Shown in pieces: positions 18,000 through 20,115 of a stretch of 20,115 bases of DNA; positions within the stretch are counted from its first letter, which is position 1; each line of letters begins with the position of its first letter. Under the pieces are notes generated by a model. It had not been told where the DNA came from, searched no databases, and saw only the letters and a list, made by a program, of their open reading frames with translations. The position numbers were made by a program, and so were the translations under genes. Origin of the DNA: CAZEYI01 sp964422855 (GTDB lineage Bacteria > Patescibacteriota > Gracilibacteria > Absconditabacterales > Absconditicoccaceae); contig CAYRCS010000019.1 of NCBI GenBank assembly GCA_964422855.1, forward strand, positions 1 through 20,115. The letters are read 5' to 3'.

Positions 18000-18614
18000 A
18001 TGTCTAGTATGCGTCGCTGATTTACCTTGATCGAGATATTGTTGGCAATTTTCGTTTTTTCTGTAGGTATACTAGCAGTTCTTTCATTACTTACACAAAA
18101 TTTACGCACGATGCATGGTGCAGATGTTCATAGATCTGCGGCTTTTCTTGCACAAGAATCATTATCTTTGCTCTCACACATCAGAGATAGTAATGTAGCT
18201 TATGGAATAGGACGAGATTGTATTCCAGATGTAAATATTTTTTATGCACAAACACAGGATGTAGCGGAAAGCGATGTTTGTGATTATAGATTATCTGATC
18301 TTATTGCGGATGATAAGATACTCCTATTGGGAGCGACTACGGGAAGTGCTATAGATATACGTGTAATGGATGCATCTGAGGATTTTGATACATTGTTTGC
18401 GGATGCCCGTTTGCGTACTTTGTCTGGATCTGATATATTGCAATATAGCAATGGCGAAGCCAGTGTTTTTGCTAGATATCTTAGTATTACAGGAGCGACA
18501 CTTAGTGGGCAAACAATACCATGAAATATATTGCTCAAGATAAATAGTGTCGTACTCTTTAGGCAGGGAGACAAGACAGGGCAGGTTGTACTGGAAACTT
18601 TACTCGGTAACTAA
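18000..18614 (+). CDS. PilV-like minor prepilin
   Basis: A 204-residue prepilin with leader MSSMRRG|FTLIEILLAIFVFSVGI; the -1 Gly is UGA (18018-18020). The helix continues as LAVLSLLTQNLRTMHGADVHRSAAFLAQESLSLLSHIRDSN, the A..LAQE.LE pattern typical of PilV/GspI-type minor pilins that cap the fibre. A second UGA glycine occurs at TIPGNILLK. Another ATG at 18009 would give 201 residues. It starts 3 nt after the previous stop and ends 2 nt before the next gene. Confidence 0.83.
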
Positions 18615-18616
18615 TC

Positions 18617-19204
18617 ATGAAAAAAGGATTTACGCTTGTCGAGATACTTATTGTTGTGCTTATATTTGCTATCTTATCAAGCTTGTTGTTCAAAACATAT
18701 ATCGCTATCACGCGTGTTGCTTTTCGTTTGGAGCAAGAAAAAAATGTATCAGATAGTATCGTCACCATCTCTCGTATAGTACAAAACTTTGCTGATAGAA
18801 ATACTATTGATTATACTGCTTATGATTTGTCAGATCTCGAACAAAATGATGGAGCAAGTGATGTGCTGCATTTGCAATGAGCTGATGGGATCATTACTTT
18901 GTGAACAACATGATTCTGTGCATCATCGCTTGATACCTATATGACAGGTACGTGTCAGTTGTATATGACCAATAGTTCTGGTATGATATATCTTACTGAT
19001 ACGTGATATGTAAATCTTACGCAGATCAAGTTCCAGCTTATCCCATATACTACTCCAAACTCTACAACATGTGCTCCAAATTATTTTGTCTGTAGTCGTA
19101 AGCCATGATTTTGGATGTATACGACATTCTTTTCTCCGTATTATGTAGGTGATCGAAATACTGATGCAGTGGTGCCGTTTCAATTATTCTTTACTACTCG
19201 TTAG
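18617..19204 (+). CDS. Type IV prepilin-like protein (third)
   Basis: A 195-residue prepilin with leader MKKG|FTLVEILIVVLIFAILSSLL, here with a GGA glycine at -1. The helix continues into EKNVSDSIVTISRIVQNFADRN, resembling PilW/GspJ-like minor pilins. The C-terminal half has four Cys (FCASS, TCQLY, TTCAP, VCSRK) and five UGA glycines, so the standard code would cut it at 87 residues. Assignment to PilW or GspJ is by pattern only. Confidence 0.82.
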
Positions 19205-19205
19205 T

Positions 19206-20114
19206 ATGTACTCTATGAAAAAAGGTAATATCAGTTTGTTGGTTATGTTTATATTGTTAGCGTCCTCACTTCTTGGATTGCTTAGTTTGTATTATGTCCA
19301 ACAGATACAATCTTTTTCTCGTAATGTATTATCATACTACCAATCTTTTTCTTTGGCGAAATGATGACTTGAATTGGGGCTTAGCATGCAGCAGCTTCGT
19401 GGCGTAGGCTTCTCGTTTGATACAAGTGGTGATATAGACCACTTTGTGCAAGAAAACTTCTCCTGTGTAGATTGTGATCTAGATATGCAATTAGTATCAC
19501 GTGGGCTTGTCTATGGATTGCCATGAACTGATGATGTGAGTTGTCTGTCATGATTTGTATTAGCTAGTAATGGCTCTGTAGCGATCCCATTGTTTGTAGA
19601 TAATGCAAACGGTAGTTTGTCTGATGCGTTTTTTGGATCGCCATCGTATAATACCTTGATGTCGTATCGCTATGATATCATCTTAGAAGATCCTATCCAA
19701 AACTTCTCTACATTGAATAGCGAGTTAATTGTTGGTGATGTAGCATTTTCGTGAGTAGATATGATTAGTGAATTTAGTTTCTTCAGATCATATCAGGCAT
19801 GAGTAGGATTGGAAAGTGTGATAGATACTTTTTATGATGACTACGATGCGTTTGTACAAAATAGTGTAGCTACTGTTACCTCATCGCAAATATATACTGC
19901 ATATCAACATTATCTCGTCTTAGCAAATCCAAGTAACGACAACATTAGTCTCTGCGTGAGTATAGATAATCCGTATGCACAAGTTGCGCTTCCTTTGTCG
20001 CGTAGTCTCATCTACAGTGTTGCTCGTATGGGTGGATTGCAGACCATTGGTTTGTCTGCATCGCTTACGACACAGACTCCTGATTTCTTGATACAGGGGT
20101 ATATACCTTTCTAA
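19206..20114 (+). CDS. PilX-like/pilus-associated protein
   Basis: A 302-residue protein that begins MYSMKKGNISLLVMFILLASSLLGLLSLYYVQQ, a single hydrophobic helix after a KKG, without the FTLIE box. This resembles PilX-type minor pilins, which often have degenerate leaders. Then come QSFSLAKGGLELGL (the A..G.ELAL pattern of PilX N-termini) and a long extracellular domain rich in Ser, Asp and aromatic residues, with Cys pairs such as FSCVDCDLD. Six glycines are UGA, two of them consecutive in AKGGLE. An alternative ATG is at 19215. It starts 1 nt after the previous stop. The operon may continue beyond the window. Confidence 0.72.
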
Positions 20115-20115
20115 T

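Noticed and set aside
657..20114. In-frame UGA as selenocysteine, as tryptophan (code 4), or as pseudogene stops
   Set aside because: Too many sites, no SECIS elements noted, and the positions match conserved glycines, while TGG supplies Trp. Genes are otherwise intact with normal ends.
1..20115. tRNA (including a UGA-decoding tRNA-Gly), rRNA, CRISPR or insertion sequence
   Set aside because: The few non-coding gaps (441-656, 4146-4227, 6739-6991, 7448-7610, 14986-15060) show promoters, hairpins or AT-rich filler, with no cloverleaf, repeat-spacer array or transposase.

Overview
This window comes from a bacterium that reads UGA as glycine (genetic code 25). That code is known from Absconditabacteria (SR1) and Gracilibacteria (BD1-5) of the Patescibacteria/CPR. 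With UGA read as a stop almost every gene breaks into pieces. With UGA read as Gly, 20 complete genes open cleanly, all end in TAA or TAG, and about 95 in-frame UGA codons appear. Many of these fall on invariant family glycines: the Walker A motif of the big ATPase, GYDPHP of thymidylate synthase, EYGGVAG of the CBS protein, both signature glycines of an S1 domain, and the -1 glycine of two prepilin cleavage sites. TGG still encodes Trp. The sequence cannot decide between the two lineages. No tRNA, rRNA, CRISPR array or insertion sequence was found.

Layout. 1-440 (-) is the start of a secreted protein of Bacteroidota style that contains no UGA. 657-4908 (-) is a housekeeping run transcribed right to left: truB, thyA, a CruF/DUF422-like carotenoid protein, an unknown gene and truD. 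5035-6330 (+) is a CNNM/CBS membrane protein, convergent with a small unknown gene at 6334-6738 (-). 6992-7447 (+) is a monocistronic unknown gene with a good promoter and its own terminator. 7611-11195 (+) is a three-gene polyamine operon: arginine decarboxylase, agmatinase and a deoxyhypusine-synthase-like enzyme. It is preceded by a hairpin leader and ends at a bidirectional terminator.

11252-14152 (-) encodes a 966-residue VirD4/TraG-like DNA-translocation ATPase carrying a C-terminal S1 domain. Divergent from it at 14278-14985 (+) is a short PriA homologue whose P-loop and DEEH box have eroded and whose C-terminal half is missing. 15061-20114 (+) is a type IV pilus operon: pilN, pilO, pilC, three prepilin-like genes and a PilX-like gene. 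Its neighbours overlap or lie at most 3 nt apart.

How the parts fit. Arginine to agmatine to putrescine, plus a DHS-like aminobutyl transferase, could make a longer polyamine. The pilus genes, the translocation ATPase and the PriA remnant suggest surface attachment and DNA movement, which would suit an episymbiotic or predatory life; that link is inference. The most unusual items are the ATPase-S1 fusion, the ATPase-dead PriA, and the Bacteroidota-like genes (polyamine operon and edge gene) in a recoded genome.
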